NCBI GenBank assembly: GCA_021782675.1
Contig: JAJXUS010000150.1
Span: 1 to 5,824, forward strand
Length of the DNA stretch: 5,824 nucleotides
Reading direction: 5' to 3'
DNA from: Acidobacteriota bacterium
GTDB lineage: Bacteria; Acidobacteriota; Terriglobia; Terriglobales; Acidobacteriaceae
Shown here: positions 1 through 5,824 of the stretch, in pieces
Layout: every line of letters begins with the position of its first letter
Numbering within the stretch: position 1 is the first letter of the stretch
Position numbers and translations under genes: made by a program
Notes under the pieces: generated by a model
What the model was told of the DNA's origin: nothing
Database searches by the model: none
Seen by the model: the letters and a program-made list of their open reading frames with translations, nothing else

Positions 1-3000
1 ATGCAGTCGACGGAGAGATGGTGCAGGTTGCATTCGGCGGCAGATTGCTGCATGCAAAGGCGACTGTGCCCGCAGACCCAGTGGCGGGCGTCAACAGCAG
101 CGAATACGAGGCTGAGCCGCCACTGCCAACCGACATCGCCGTAGGGCTGGCCGGCAGCAGTGTGAAGGCAAGGCCGGTTCCGCTTAGAGCTGTTGTGAGC
201 GTGCCGGCGTTGGCGGACGTCACCGTCAGGGCGCCCTGTTGCGGACCGGCGGCCATTGGAGAAAACGCAATCTGGATGACGCAGCTCGCGCCAGGCGCCA
301 ATGCAAGTCCGCACGCATTCCCCTGGGTAAACGGCCCGGAGACAGAGACCTGCAGCGCGGCCAGCGTCGCGGAGCTGCCATTCGTGAGCGTCACGGTCTG
401 CTGGGTGGAAGTGGTCATCACTCCGATGGAGCCGAAGGTGAGAGCCGAGGGTCCCAGTGTGATATTCGGCAACGTTCCCGAACCCGTCAGCGGAATCTGC
501 TGGCTGCGCTGACTGTCGGTGACCACCAGTGCGCCGTCGTCCGGCCCGGTGACGCGCGGCGAAAATGTAACCCGGATGACGCAGGCCGCCCCCGGCGCCA
601 GGCTGGCGGTGCAGCTCGTCGTGAAGGGAAAATCAGCGCTCGTCGCGCTGATCTGAATCCCCGTGAGGAGCGCCTGACCGTTGTTACTGAGGGTTACGGT
701 CTGCGCCGCGCTGGCAGAACCCAGCGGTTGCACACCAAAATTCAGGGCCAGCGGGGAAAGGTTGTCCGCGGCGGGCGTCTCCCCCTGACCGCTTAGCGGG
801 ATTGCCTGCGTGCGCAGCGCATCCGTCACATCCAGTTGTCCGGTCTGCAGGCCGGAAGCTGCCGGTGTGAACCCGACCGTGATCGTACAGGCGGAGTGGG
901 CCGCAAGGGATGCTCCGCAGGCGGTTGTGCCGGAAAAGCCGGCCCCCGTGGAGCGAATGATGAGTCCCGTCAGCGGCTGATCGCCGGAGTTGGTCAGCGT
1001 TATCGTCTGCGCCGTGGCTGGCTGGCCGACCACGGTCGCCGGAAACGTTATCGCGCTGGCTGAGAGTGTGTCGGTCGGCGGCGCGATGGCCGTGCCGGTG
1101 AGCGCGACGCTCTGGATGCGCAGTGCATCGGCGACCGTCAGCGCTCCTGTCTCTGTTCCGGCCGCGTGGGGCGTGAACTGCACGGCGATGGAGCAGGAAG
1201 ACTGGGGGTTGAGCGTGTAGCCGCACTGACTGACGGCTGTAAAGTCTCCGCTGGGGGCGATCTGAATCCCCGTCAGCGGTGCGCCGCCGGAGTTGGTCAG
1301 TGTCACCGTCTGCGGCGCACTGGCGCTGCCGATCAGTGTTTGCGGAAAGGTGAGAGACAAGGGCTGCAGCGTGTCGGTCGCCGGGTTGACGCCTGACCCG
1401 GTGAGCGCCACGGTCTCCGTCCCGGACGATCCGCCGACCGATAGCACGCCCGAGGCCGGGCCGGTCTGCGTGGGAGTAAAGACGATGGCCAGCGTGCAGC
1501 CCGTGTTTGCAGCCAGAGTGCTACCGCAGGTATTGGTCTGGATGGCAAAGGGTCCGGTGATCGCCTCGGGCCCGACCGGCACCGGAGTATTCGCGGGGTT
1601 GGAGACCGTGACCTGCTGGGCGGCGGAGGTGGTGGCGATGGCCTGCGGACCGAAGGCAACGCTGCCCGGCAGCAGCGCCAGGGAGGCAGGAGTGCTGCCG
1701 GTCCCGCTGAGCGTCACACTCTGCTGGCCGCCAGGGAGGTTGCCGCCGACGGTCAACGCACCAGTGCGGGTGCCTGCGGCGGTGGGCGTGAACACCACTT
1801 GAAGGGTGCAGGTGCTGCCGGCGGCCAGGCTGGTTCCGCAGTTGTTGGTCTGCGAAAAATCGCCTGTGACCGCGATGCTGCTGATCATGAGAACATTCGG
1901 ACCGGAGTTTTCGAGCGTTACGGTCTGCGCGGCGCTGGTGCTTTGCAACGGCTGGGAGCCGAAGCTCAGGCTGGCTGGCGTCAGGGTTGCTGTGGTCTGC
2001 GGCTCACTGCTCAGCAGCGGGGTTTGCCACACGCCGCGCCCGTAGGTGCCCACGCGCAGCAGTCCGCCGTTGGCTTGCATCACCGTCAGTTTGACCGCCG
2101 GAGCGAGCGGCAGTCCGGTTCCCAGGCGGTTCCAGCACTGGCCGCCGTCGATCAGGCAGGCGGCTACGTTCTGCGCGACAAAAACGCCGCCGTCGCTCGC
2201 CGCATACACCACGCTGGCGTTGTTGGGGTCAACCCGTACATCGTTCAGGGGCAGATCGGGCAGGTTCTGCGTAATGTTGGTCCAGCTTGCGCCGCCATCG
2301 CTGGACAAATATAAGTGCGGCGCGCCGAAGCCCTGCACCGCGGCATAAACCGTGTTGCCCGTCGCATCATGCGGATCGACGTAGAGGGCAGAAACGTCGA
2401 AGCGCTGCGGATTGAAGATGCCGCCGTAGCTCTGCTCATTGGCGACCGGCGACAGCGCCAGATCGGTCCACGCCTGCGTGCTGTTGGCGATATTCGCCGC
2501 GAAGGTGGCGAATACGTGGCCGCTTACACTGCTACCGCCACCATCCAGCAAACCCGCCATGCCCGCGTAGATCACCTGAGCGCCGACGTTCTGCTCGCCG
2601 GATGCCGACGTACTACCCGGCCCGCCGGACGCAACGGAGCGGATGAGAGCGTTGCCGCTGCACTCCGGCTCCGGATGTCCGTCGAGCATGGGACTGATGG
2701 CGTTCGCGGCGCTCCATGCGTTGCCGCCCGTAGCTGGCCCGCGCCACACGCGGCAGGTGCCGAGAATCAGATTGGCGCTGTCGGCTGCATCCAGCGCGTA
2801 GGGAATCTCGGTCAGGGACTGGTCGTTGCCGACCTGCGCTGCGGTGATGCCGGGCGCGGAAAAATCCGCGGCCGTGCAATTGGCGCCGAGCGTGCATTGC
2901 GCGATGGAGATGCCCGGCGCCGTAGTCAGATACTCGATAGCCGGATTGGCGGGATCGATGGCAGTCCCTGCGCTGAAACCGGCGGTGAGCTGCGGCCACG

Positions 3001-4753
3001 CCGAGGCACCCATGTCGGCCGTCGCCGCGGAGCCCAGCACGCCGAACCCCGCCAGCAGCCGGTTGGCGTCGGTCGGGTCATCGGCCAGACCGTTGATCTC
3101 CGCCAGCGATCCCAGCGCAGCGTTCAGATTCTGAAAGTGAGAGGCATCGCTGCTCGAACAGGTGGGCCCGCTCTGCGCGACGCCGTCGGCCGAACGCCAC
3201 AGCCCGCCATCGTTGCCAAAGTAGACGAGCGGCAACGAAGCGCCTGCAGGCGGACCCAGCGCGGCAATCGCATGCTGCGCGGGCGCAACGCTGCCGGAGT
3301 TGCACGTATCCGCGTTCGTCGTATCGCGCCACACACAGCCGGCGCTCAGGCTGCAGCGAAAGATGTCGGCGGTGCCCGCGAACAATAAGGTATCGGAGCC
3401 GCTGGGCACGGCAGCCAGCGCAAGATTGTAGGTGCCTTGCGGAATGACCCCGGGGGTACTGCCATCGTCGAGGGCGCTATCCGCGATCTGCACCCCGAAT
3501 TGCACAACGGGATTGGCGCATCCACTGGCGTTGGCATTGCAGACATCGCGCCACAGACCTTCGTCGGCACCATTGCTGTCAACGGTTAGCGCAAACATGT
3601 CGCCCGTGACGGGCTGTACGCTCAGCACGCCACGGAACAGCGGACAGGAGTTGCTGCCCAGCGTGCCCGGGTTCGATGGACAGTTGGTGCTGCTCAGCGC
3701 GGGTCCGGGCTGGTGCGTCATTCGCGTCCAGGTGACGCCATCCGCCGACTGGTAGTAACCGTGGTACTGCACCGCGGCGAAAAACATCTGCCGCTGCGCG
3801 TTCCAGACGACCGAGCTGACCGGCACCCCCGGAAACGCGCTGGGGATGGTGGTCTGCGAGGATTGGATGATCTGATTCGGACCGTCTTCGATCGTCGACA
3901 GGTACCAGGTTTGTCCGCCATCCGGCGAGTAGTACAGGCCGGCCTCGGCAACATTCACGTTGCCACTGTTATTAATGTCGTTGACGAAGCCGTCGTAGGA
4001 ATCGGTCACCGCGGCGACCGCCAGCTGCGGGTTCGCCGTGCTCCACGCGAACCCGGAAAACGCATCGCCGACAAAGCTGTAGTTGGTCAGACCGCCCGCG
4101 AAGGCGTCGCTGCTTTGGGTAATCAGCGTCCAGGTGGTGCCGCCATCGGCCGAGCGCAGAATGCCCGCACCATAATAGGAGTCCGCCACATCGTTGGGAT
4201 CGCCTGTGCCAGCGAGAACGACGCCGTTCACCGCGCTGCCCGGCTGGATGCCCAGCGCGCCGATGCTGAGTGAGGTGATGTTTACGCCGGAAAATGCGGC
4301 GGGATCATCGGTGAGCGATTGCCAGGTGACGGTGGTGGGATTGCTGGCTGCGGCGTTGGTTGACTTCCAGACGCCACCGCCCGTCGAGCCGGCGTACACG
4401 GTGTTTCCGGAGGCGTCCCACGGGGCGATGGCCAGCGCCGTAACGCGGCCGGAGACCGCACCAAATGCACTCGTCGTAATGCTCGAAGGCCCCACCGGCT
4501 GCCAGGGATTGTTGGCAGACTGCAGCAGCGGCACGGCCAGCGCCTGCCGCATGCCGCGCAGACGCAACGCGGCGGCTGCTTTGTTTTGCGCCACTCGCGC
4601 CAGCAGAAACGACCGCGCCCGCATTCGGCTGGCGACTATCCCGGCTTCCTGCGTATTCCGCCAATGGGCCGGCGTCTGCGGCGCCTGGGCGCGCAGAACG
4701 GCTGGCAGAAACAACGCGAGGCAGCACGCCGCGCGCAGGGGGGAACGCAACAT
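1..4753 (-). CDS. Giant secreted Asp-box beta-propeller protein with six tandem ASH (choice-of-anchor D) domains; C-terminus beyond window
   Basis: A single minus-strand frame stays open for 1584 codons and leaves the window without a stop, so the C-terminus is missing. The start is the ATG at 4753-4751; the frame is closed just upstream by TGA at 4792-4790 and has no other ATG between. Residues 1-22 look like a signal peptide. About 85-912 contain roughly 14 blade-like segments with Asp boxes: SADGGTTW (201), SPDGGQTW (276), the shorter SADGVTW (336) and SSDGGASW (817), closing with GTYGRGVW (902-909). This is the pattern of sialidase/sortilin/GH74-type propellers, and 14 blades would fit two seven-bladed propellers. 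Residues 921-1527 are six ASH domains; 1528 onward begins an Ig-like domain. An EF-hand-like loop lies at 259-270, and Cys pairs suggest disulfides outside the cytoplasm. I infer an exported binding or adhesion protein, or possibly a glycan-active enzyme; no catalytic residues are identified and the substrate is unknown. Confidence is high for the gene and low for its function. Confidence 0.93.
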   Translation of the reverse strand, partial: MLRSPLRAACCLALFLPAVLRAQAPQTPAHWRNTQEAGIVASRMRARSFLLARVAQNKAAAALRLRGMRQALAVPLLQSANNPWQPVGPSSITTSAFGAVSGRVTALAIAPWDASGNTVYAGSTGGGVWKSTNAAASNPTTVTWQSLTDDPAAFSGVNITSLSIGALGIQPGSAVNGVVLAGTGDPNDVADSYYGAGILRSADGGTTWTLITQSSDAFAGGLTNYSFVGDAFSGFAWSTANPQLAVAAVTDSYDGFVNDINNSGNVNVAEAGLYYSPDGGQTWYLSTIEDGPNQIIQSSQTTIPSAFPGVPVSSVVWNAQRQMFFAAVQYHGYYQSADGVTWTRMTHQPGPALSSTNCPSNPGTLGSNSCPLFRGVLSVQPVTGDMFALTVDSNGADEGLWRDVCNANASGCANPVVQFGVQIADSALDDGSTPGVIPQGTYNLALAAVPSGSDTLLFAGTADIFRCSLSAGCVWRDTTNADTCNSGSVAPAQHAIAALGPPAGASLPLVYFGNDGGLWRSADGVAQSGPTCSSSDASHFQNLNAALGSLAEINGLADDPTDANRLLAGFGVLGSAATADMGASAWPQLTAGFSAGTAIDPANPAIEYLTTAPGISIAQCTLGANCTAADFSAPGITAAQVGNDQSLTEIPYALDAADSANLILGTCRVWRGPATGGNAWSAANAISPMLDGHPEPECSGNALIRSVASGGPGSTSASGEQNVGAQVIYAGMAGLLDGGGSSVSGHVFATFAANIANSTQAWTDLALSPVANEQSYGGIFNPQRFDVSALYVDPHDATGNTVYAAVQGFGAPHLYLSSDGGASWTNITQNLPDLPLNDVRVDPNNASVVYAASDGGVFVAQNVAACLIDGGQCWNRLGTGLPLAPAVKLTVMQANGGLLRVGTYGRGVWQTPLLSSEPQTTATLTPASLSFGSQPLQSTSAAQTVTLENSGPNVLMISSIAVTGDFSQTNNCGTSLAAGSTCTLQVVFTPTAAGTRTGALTVGGNLPGGQQSVTLSGTGSTPASLALLPGSVAFGPQAIATTSAAQQVTVSNPANTPVPVGPEAITGPFAIQTNTCGSTLAANTGCTLAIVFTPTQTGPASGVLSVGGSSGTETVALTGSGVNPATDTLQPLSLTFPQTLIGSASAPQTVTLTNSGGAPLTGIQIAPSGDFTAVSQCGYTLNPQSSCSIAVQFTPHAAGTETGALTVADALRIQSVALTGTAIAPPTDTLSASAITFPATVVGQPATAQTITLTNSGDQPLTGLIIRSTGAGFSGTTACGASLAAHSACTITVGFTPAASGLQTGQLDVTDALRTQAIPLSGQGETPAADNLSPLALNFGVQPLGSASAAQTVTLSNNGQALLTGIQISATSADFPFTTSCTASLAPGAACVIRVTFSPRVTGPDDGALVVTDSQRSQQIPLTGSGTLPNITLGPSALTFGSIGVMTTSTQQTVTLTNGSSATLAALQVSVSGPFTQGNACGLALAPGASCVIQIAFSPMAAGPQQGALTVTSANAGTLTTALSGTGLAFTLLPASPTAMSVGSGGSASYSLLLTPATGSAGTVAFACSNLPPNATCTISPSTA
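2..172 (-). other. Start of a bacterial Ig-like domain, cut by the window edge
   Basis: Residues 1528-1584 of the giant protein switch from the ASH pattern to F-T-L-L-P-A-S-P, V-G-S-G-G-S-A-S-Y-S-L-L-L-T-P, G-T-V-A-F-A-C, L-P-P-N-A-T-C and S-P-S-T. This is the familiar order of the Ig-like repeat common at the C-termini of acidobacterial surface proteins (P-x-x-x-V-x-x-G-x-S-A-x-Y, then G-x-V-x-x-x-C, then LP-x-x-A-T-C). The two cysteines probably pair. The end of the domain, and whether more repeats, an anchor or a secretion tail follow, lies outside the window. Confidence 0.65.
173..1993 (-). repeat. Array of six tandem ASH / choice-of-anchor D domains (coding repeat)
   Basis: Six consecutive coding units of 297-306 bases, in protein order: 1697-1993, 1391-1696, 1088-1390, 782-1087, 476-781 and 173-475 (99, 102, 101, 102, 102 and 101 residues). 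Each follows the same plan: L-x-P-x-x-[LIV]-x-F, then A-Q-T-V-T-L-x-N-x-G, a [DG]F-like strand, C-[GT]-x-x-L-x-x-x-x-x-C, V-x-F-[TS]-P, G-x-L-x-V and a closing L-[ST]-G-x-[GA]. The Cys-x9-Cys spacing is identical in all six. Units 3-5 are the closest to one another: they begin D-[TN]-L and share V-[AT]-D-[AS]-x-R-x-Q near the end. Units 3 and 4 also share a 16-base run encoding L-T-N-S-G. This points to duplication within the gene. The fold is an immunoglobulin-like beta sandwich as in ASPM/SPD-2/Hydin domains; here it is probably a stalk or binding module. Confidence 0.9.
3944..3979 (-). other. EF-hand-like calcium-binding loop inside the propeller (residues 259-270)
   Basis: The twelve residues D-I-N-N-S-G-N-V-N-V-A-E match the EF-hand loop pattern: Asp at 1, Asn at 3, Ser at 5, Gly at 6, Val at 8, Asn at 9 and Glu at 12. 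Position 13 is Ala instead of the usual large hydrophobic residue, so a strict EF-hand pattern would miss it. It sits six residues before the Asp box at 276, where an inter-blade loop is expected. No second EF-hand partner is visible; single loops of this kind occur in extracellular proteins such as dockerin-like modules. The role in Ca2+ binding is inferred. Confidence 0.5.
4688..4753 (-). other. Predicted signal peptide of the giant protein
   Basis: Residues 1-22 read M-L-R-S-P-L-R, then a hydrophobic core A-A-C-C-L-A-L-F-L-P-A-V-L, then R-A-Q-A. Two arginines at the front, a core of about 13 residues and small residues at -1/-3 fit a Sec-type signal peptide. Cleavage after Ala22 is the likeliest; cleavage after Ala24 would place Pro at +1, which signal peptidase I disfavours. 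The Cys-Cys in the core is not followed by a lipobox-like context, so I do not call a lipoprotein. Confidence 0.75.
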
Positions 4754-4788
4754 CGAAGCACCCGGAGGATTGGCGGATCGTTTCCCCC

Positions 4789-4817
4789 ATCATCGAGTCC
4801 GCCGGGGTGCGCGTCAA
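4789..4817 (-). promoter_or_regulatory. Candidate sigma70-type promoter for the giant gene
   Basis: On the minus strand, TTGACG (4817-4812, five of six matches to the -35 consensus) is followed by a 17-base spacer and GATGAT (4794-4789, four of six matches to the -10). Transcription would begin near 4782, giving a leader of roughly 30 bases before the ATG at 4753. Spacing is ideal and the site lies in the only gap between the two genes. The -10 is weak, and sequence alone cannot show activity. Confidence 0.4.
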
Positions 4818-4843
4818 CACTTTCGTTACGGGAATTGCCGTTG

Positions 4844-4862
4844 GGGTGCCGGTCAGGCACCC
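4844..4862 (-). terminator. Short hairpin directly after the epimerase stop; possible weak terminator
   Basis: On the minus strand GGGTGCC, loop TGACC, GGCACCC forms a perfect 7-base-pair stem with six G-C pairs, beginning one base after the TGA stop at 4866-4864. The bases after the stem (CAACGGCAATTCC) contain no T tract, so it does not meet the standard for an intrinsic terminator. It may instead stabilise the 3' end of the epimerase message or slow polymerase. Confidence 0.35.
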
Positions 4863-4863
4863 G

Positions 4864-5824
4864 TCAGCTGCGTGCGCCGGCCAGCACTTCGCGGGATATT
4901 TCCGCCTCGTGCTGCTCCCGGTACCAGTCCACGGTGCGCCGCAGGCCTTCGGCGAAGTCCACAGCCGGCTCATAGCCGAACGCCTCCCGCGCGGCGGAGA
5001 TATCGGCGTAGGAGTGCTTGATGTCGCCTTCGCGCGGCGGGCCGTAGCGCGGCGGATTCTTGTATCCGGCCAGTTCCGCCAGCATCGTGTAGGTCTGGTT
5101 CAGCGTGAAGGGCTGGCCGCAGGCGCAGTTAAAGACGCGGCCCGCAACTTTTTCCGCCGGCGCGCTGGCCGCCTTCATATTGGCCTGGACAACGTTCTCA
5201 ATATAGGTAAAGTCGCGGCTCTGCTCGCCATCGCCGTTGATCGTCGGCTGCTCGTTACGCAGCATCTGCCGCGCAAACCTGGCCATCACGCCGCTGTAGG
5301 GCGAATTCGGCGCCTGGCGCGGACCAAAGATATTAAAGTAGCGCAGCGCGACCGTCTCCAGCCCGTACACTTCCCAGAAGCTGCGCAGGTATAGCTCGCC
5401 CGTCAGCTTCTGCACCGCATAGGGCGACAGCGGGCCGGGCAGCATGGTCTCTTTCTGGGGCAGCGGATTTTTATTGCCATACGCCGAGGAGGACGCGGCA
5501 TACACCACGCGCTTCACGCCCGCGCTGCGCGCCCCTTCCAGCAGGTTAAAGGTGCCGTCAATGTTGGCGGTATGGCTGGTGCGGGGGTCTTTCACGGACA
5601 GCGGCACGGAAGGAATCGCGCCTTCATGAAAGATGACATCGACGCCTTTGCAGGCGCGGGCTACGGCGGCCGCATCGCGCAGGTCCGTTTCATGCAGCTC
5701 GATGCGATCCATCCACGGAGCGAGATTTTCCCGCTTGCCGGTGGAGAAGTTGTCCAGAGCGCGGACCGTCTCGCCGCGCTCCACTAACGCCTGCGTCAGC
5801 CACGAGCCGATGAAGCCGGCCGCG
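4864..5824 (-). CDS. NAD-dependent UDP-hexose / UDP-N-acetylhexosamine 4-epimerase (extended SDR, WbpP-like); N-terminus beyond window
   Basis: 319 residues are visible, ending at TGA 4866-4864. The frame is still open at the right edge and begins A-A-G-F-I-G, the second half of the Rossmann T-G-x-x-G-F-I-G motif, so only about ten N-terminal residues are missing. The GTG at 5784 is therefore not the real start. Numbering from the first complete visible codon: Asp24 in L-D-N-F-S-T-G should bind the NAD ribose; S-S-S at 111-113 and Tyr135/Lys139 (Y-A-V-Q-K) form the catalytic triad; R-Y-F-N-I-F-G-P-R-Q, I-N-G-D-G-E-Q-S-R-D-F and R-E-G-D-I-K-H-S follow in the family order. These closely resemble WbpP-type UDP-GlcNAc 4-epimerases, which interconvert gluco and galacto forms of UDP-sugars in the cytoplasm for surface polysaccharide synthesis. 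Ser271 occupies the gatekeeper position, favouring N-acetylated substrates. Related dehydratases or UDP-glucuronate epimerases are less likely alternatives. Confidence 0.92.
   Translation of the reverse strand, partial: AAGFIGSWLTQALVERGETVRALDNFSTGKRENLAPWMDRIELHETDLRDAAAVARACKGVDVIFHEGAIPSVPLSVKDPRTSHTANIDGTFNLLEGARSAGVKRVVYAASSSAYGNKNPLPQKETMLPGPLSPYAVQKLTGELYLRSFWEVYGLETVALRYFNIFGPRQAPNSPYSGVMARFARQMLRNEQPTINGDGEQSRDFTYIENVVQANMKAASAPAEKVAGRVFNCACGQPFTLNQTYTMLAELAGYKNPPRYGPPREGDIKHSYADISAAREAFGYEPAVDFAEGLRRTVDWYREQHEAEISREVLAGARS

Noticed and set aside
173..1993. Roughly 300-base periodic repeats considered as a CRISPR array or non-coding tandem repeat
   Set aside because: The period is about 100 codons with conserved protein motifs and diverged nucleotides; there are no short identical repeats with unique spacers.
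18..2348. Series of plus-strand frames opposite the ASH array (for example 18-512, 1293-1802, 1799-2314)
   Set aside because: Their repeated Val/Pro/Ala patterns mirror the antisense of the ASH repeats; the minus frame explains the periodicity completely.
2315..3388. Long plus-strand open frame (357 codons)
   Set aside because: It lies wholly opposite the giant gene; its product is arginine-rich without recognisable domains, as expected for an antisense frame in GC-rich coding DNA.
4844..4862. Hairpin as a confident rho-independent terminator
   Set aside because: The stem is good but no T tract follows it, so it is kept only as a low-confidence feature.
4305..4973. Minus-strand open frame of 222 codons bridging the two genes
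   Set aside because: It is in a different frame from both genes and overlaps their recognised domains (the epimerase C-terminus, and the signal peptide and first blades of the giant protein).
4194..5021. Plus-strand open frame of 275 codons spanning the gap and both genes
   Set aside because: It overlaps the ends of two well-supported minus-strand genes and the promoter region; its C-terminal half is low-complexity Arg/Pro/Ala with no domain.
5782..5784. GTG as the start of the epimerase
   Set aside because: The frame continues upstream with A-A-G-F-I-G-S-W-L, an essential part of the NAD-binding Rossmann motif, so the true start is outside the window.

Overview
This window holds two genes, both on the minus strand, in DNA that is visibly GC-rich. 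The gene content (a very large secreted Asp-box/beta-propeller protein carrying tandem 'choice-of-anchor D'/ASH domains and an Ig-like tail, next to a nucleotide-sugar epimerase) is most typical of Acidobacteriota (Terriglobia). That assignment is inferred from protein style; no marker gene is present.

Right part (4864-5824): an NAD-dependent nucleotide-sugar 4-epimerase of the extended SDR family, complete at its C-terminus and missing only its first roughly 10 residues beyond the right edge. Its motifs resemble the WbpP-type UDP-GlcNAc 4-epimerases, including a small (Ser) gatekeeper residue.

Middle (4754-4863): a 110-base spacer. In the direction of transcription it holds a short perfect hairpin directly after the epimerase stop, then a good candidate sigma70-type promoter (TTGACG, 17 bases, GATGAT), then a leader without a Shine-Dalgarno sequence.

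Left part (1-4753): one uninterrupted reading frame of 1584 codons that runs off the left edge without a stop. I translated it end to end, and the residue numbering agrees at several independent anchor points, so I see no frameshift. Order of parts: signal peptide (1-22), a basic probably helical stretch (about 30-75), a region of about 14 blade-like segments with Asp boxes (about 85-912), six tandem ASH domains of 99-102 residues each with a Cys-x9-Cys pair (921-1527), then the start of a bacterial Ig-like domain (1528-1584 and beyond). The protein is presumably exported and acts in the periplasm, on the surface or outside the cell.

The two genes share orientation, but the spacer carries its own promoter candidate, so they may be transcribed separately. 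A functional link (surface glycan precursor supply plus surface protein) is possible but not shown. The plus strand has many open frames opposite the large gene; they encode arginine-rich or low-complexity products without recognisable domains and are treated as shadows. I see no RNA genes, CRISPR array, insertion sequences or attachment sites.
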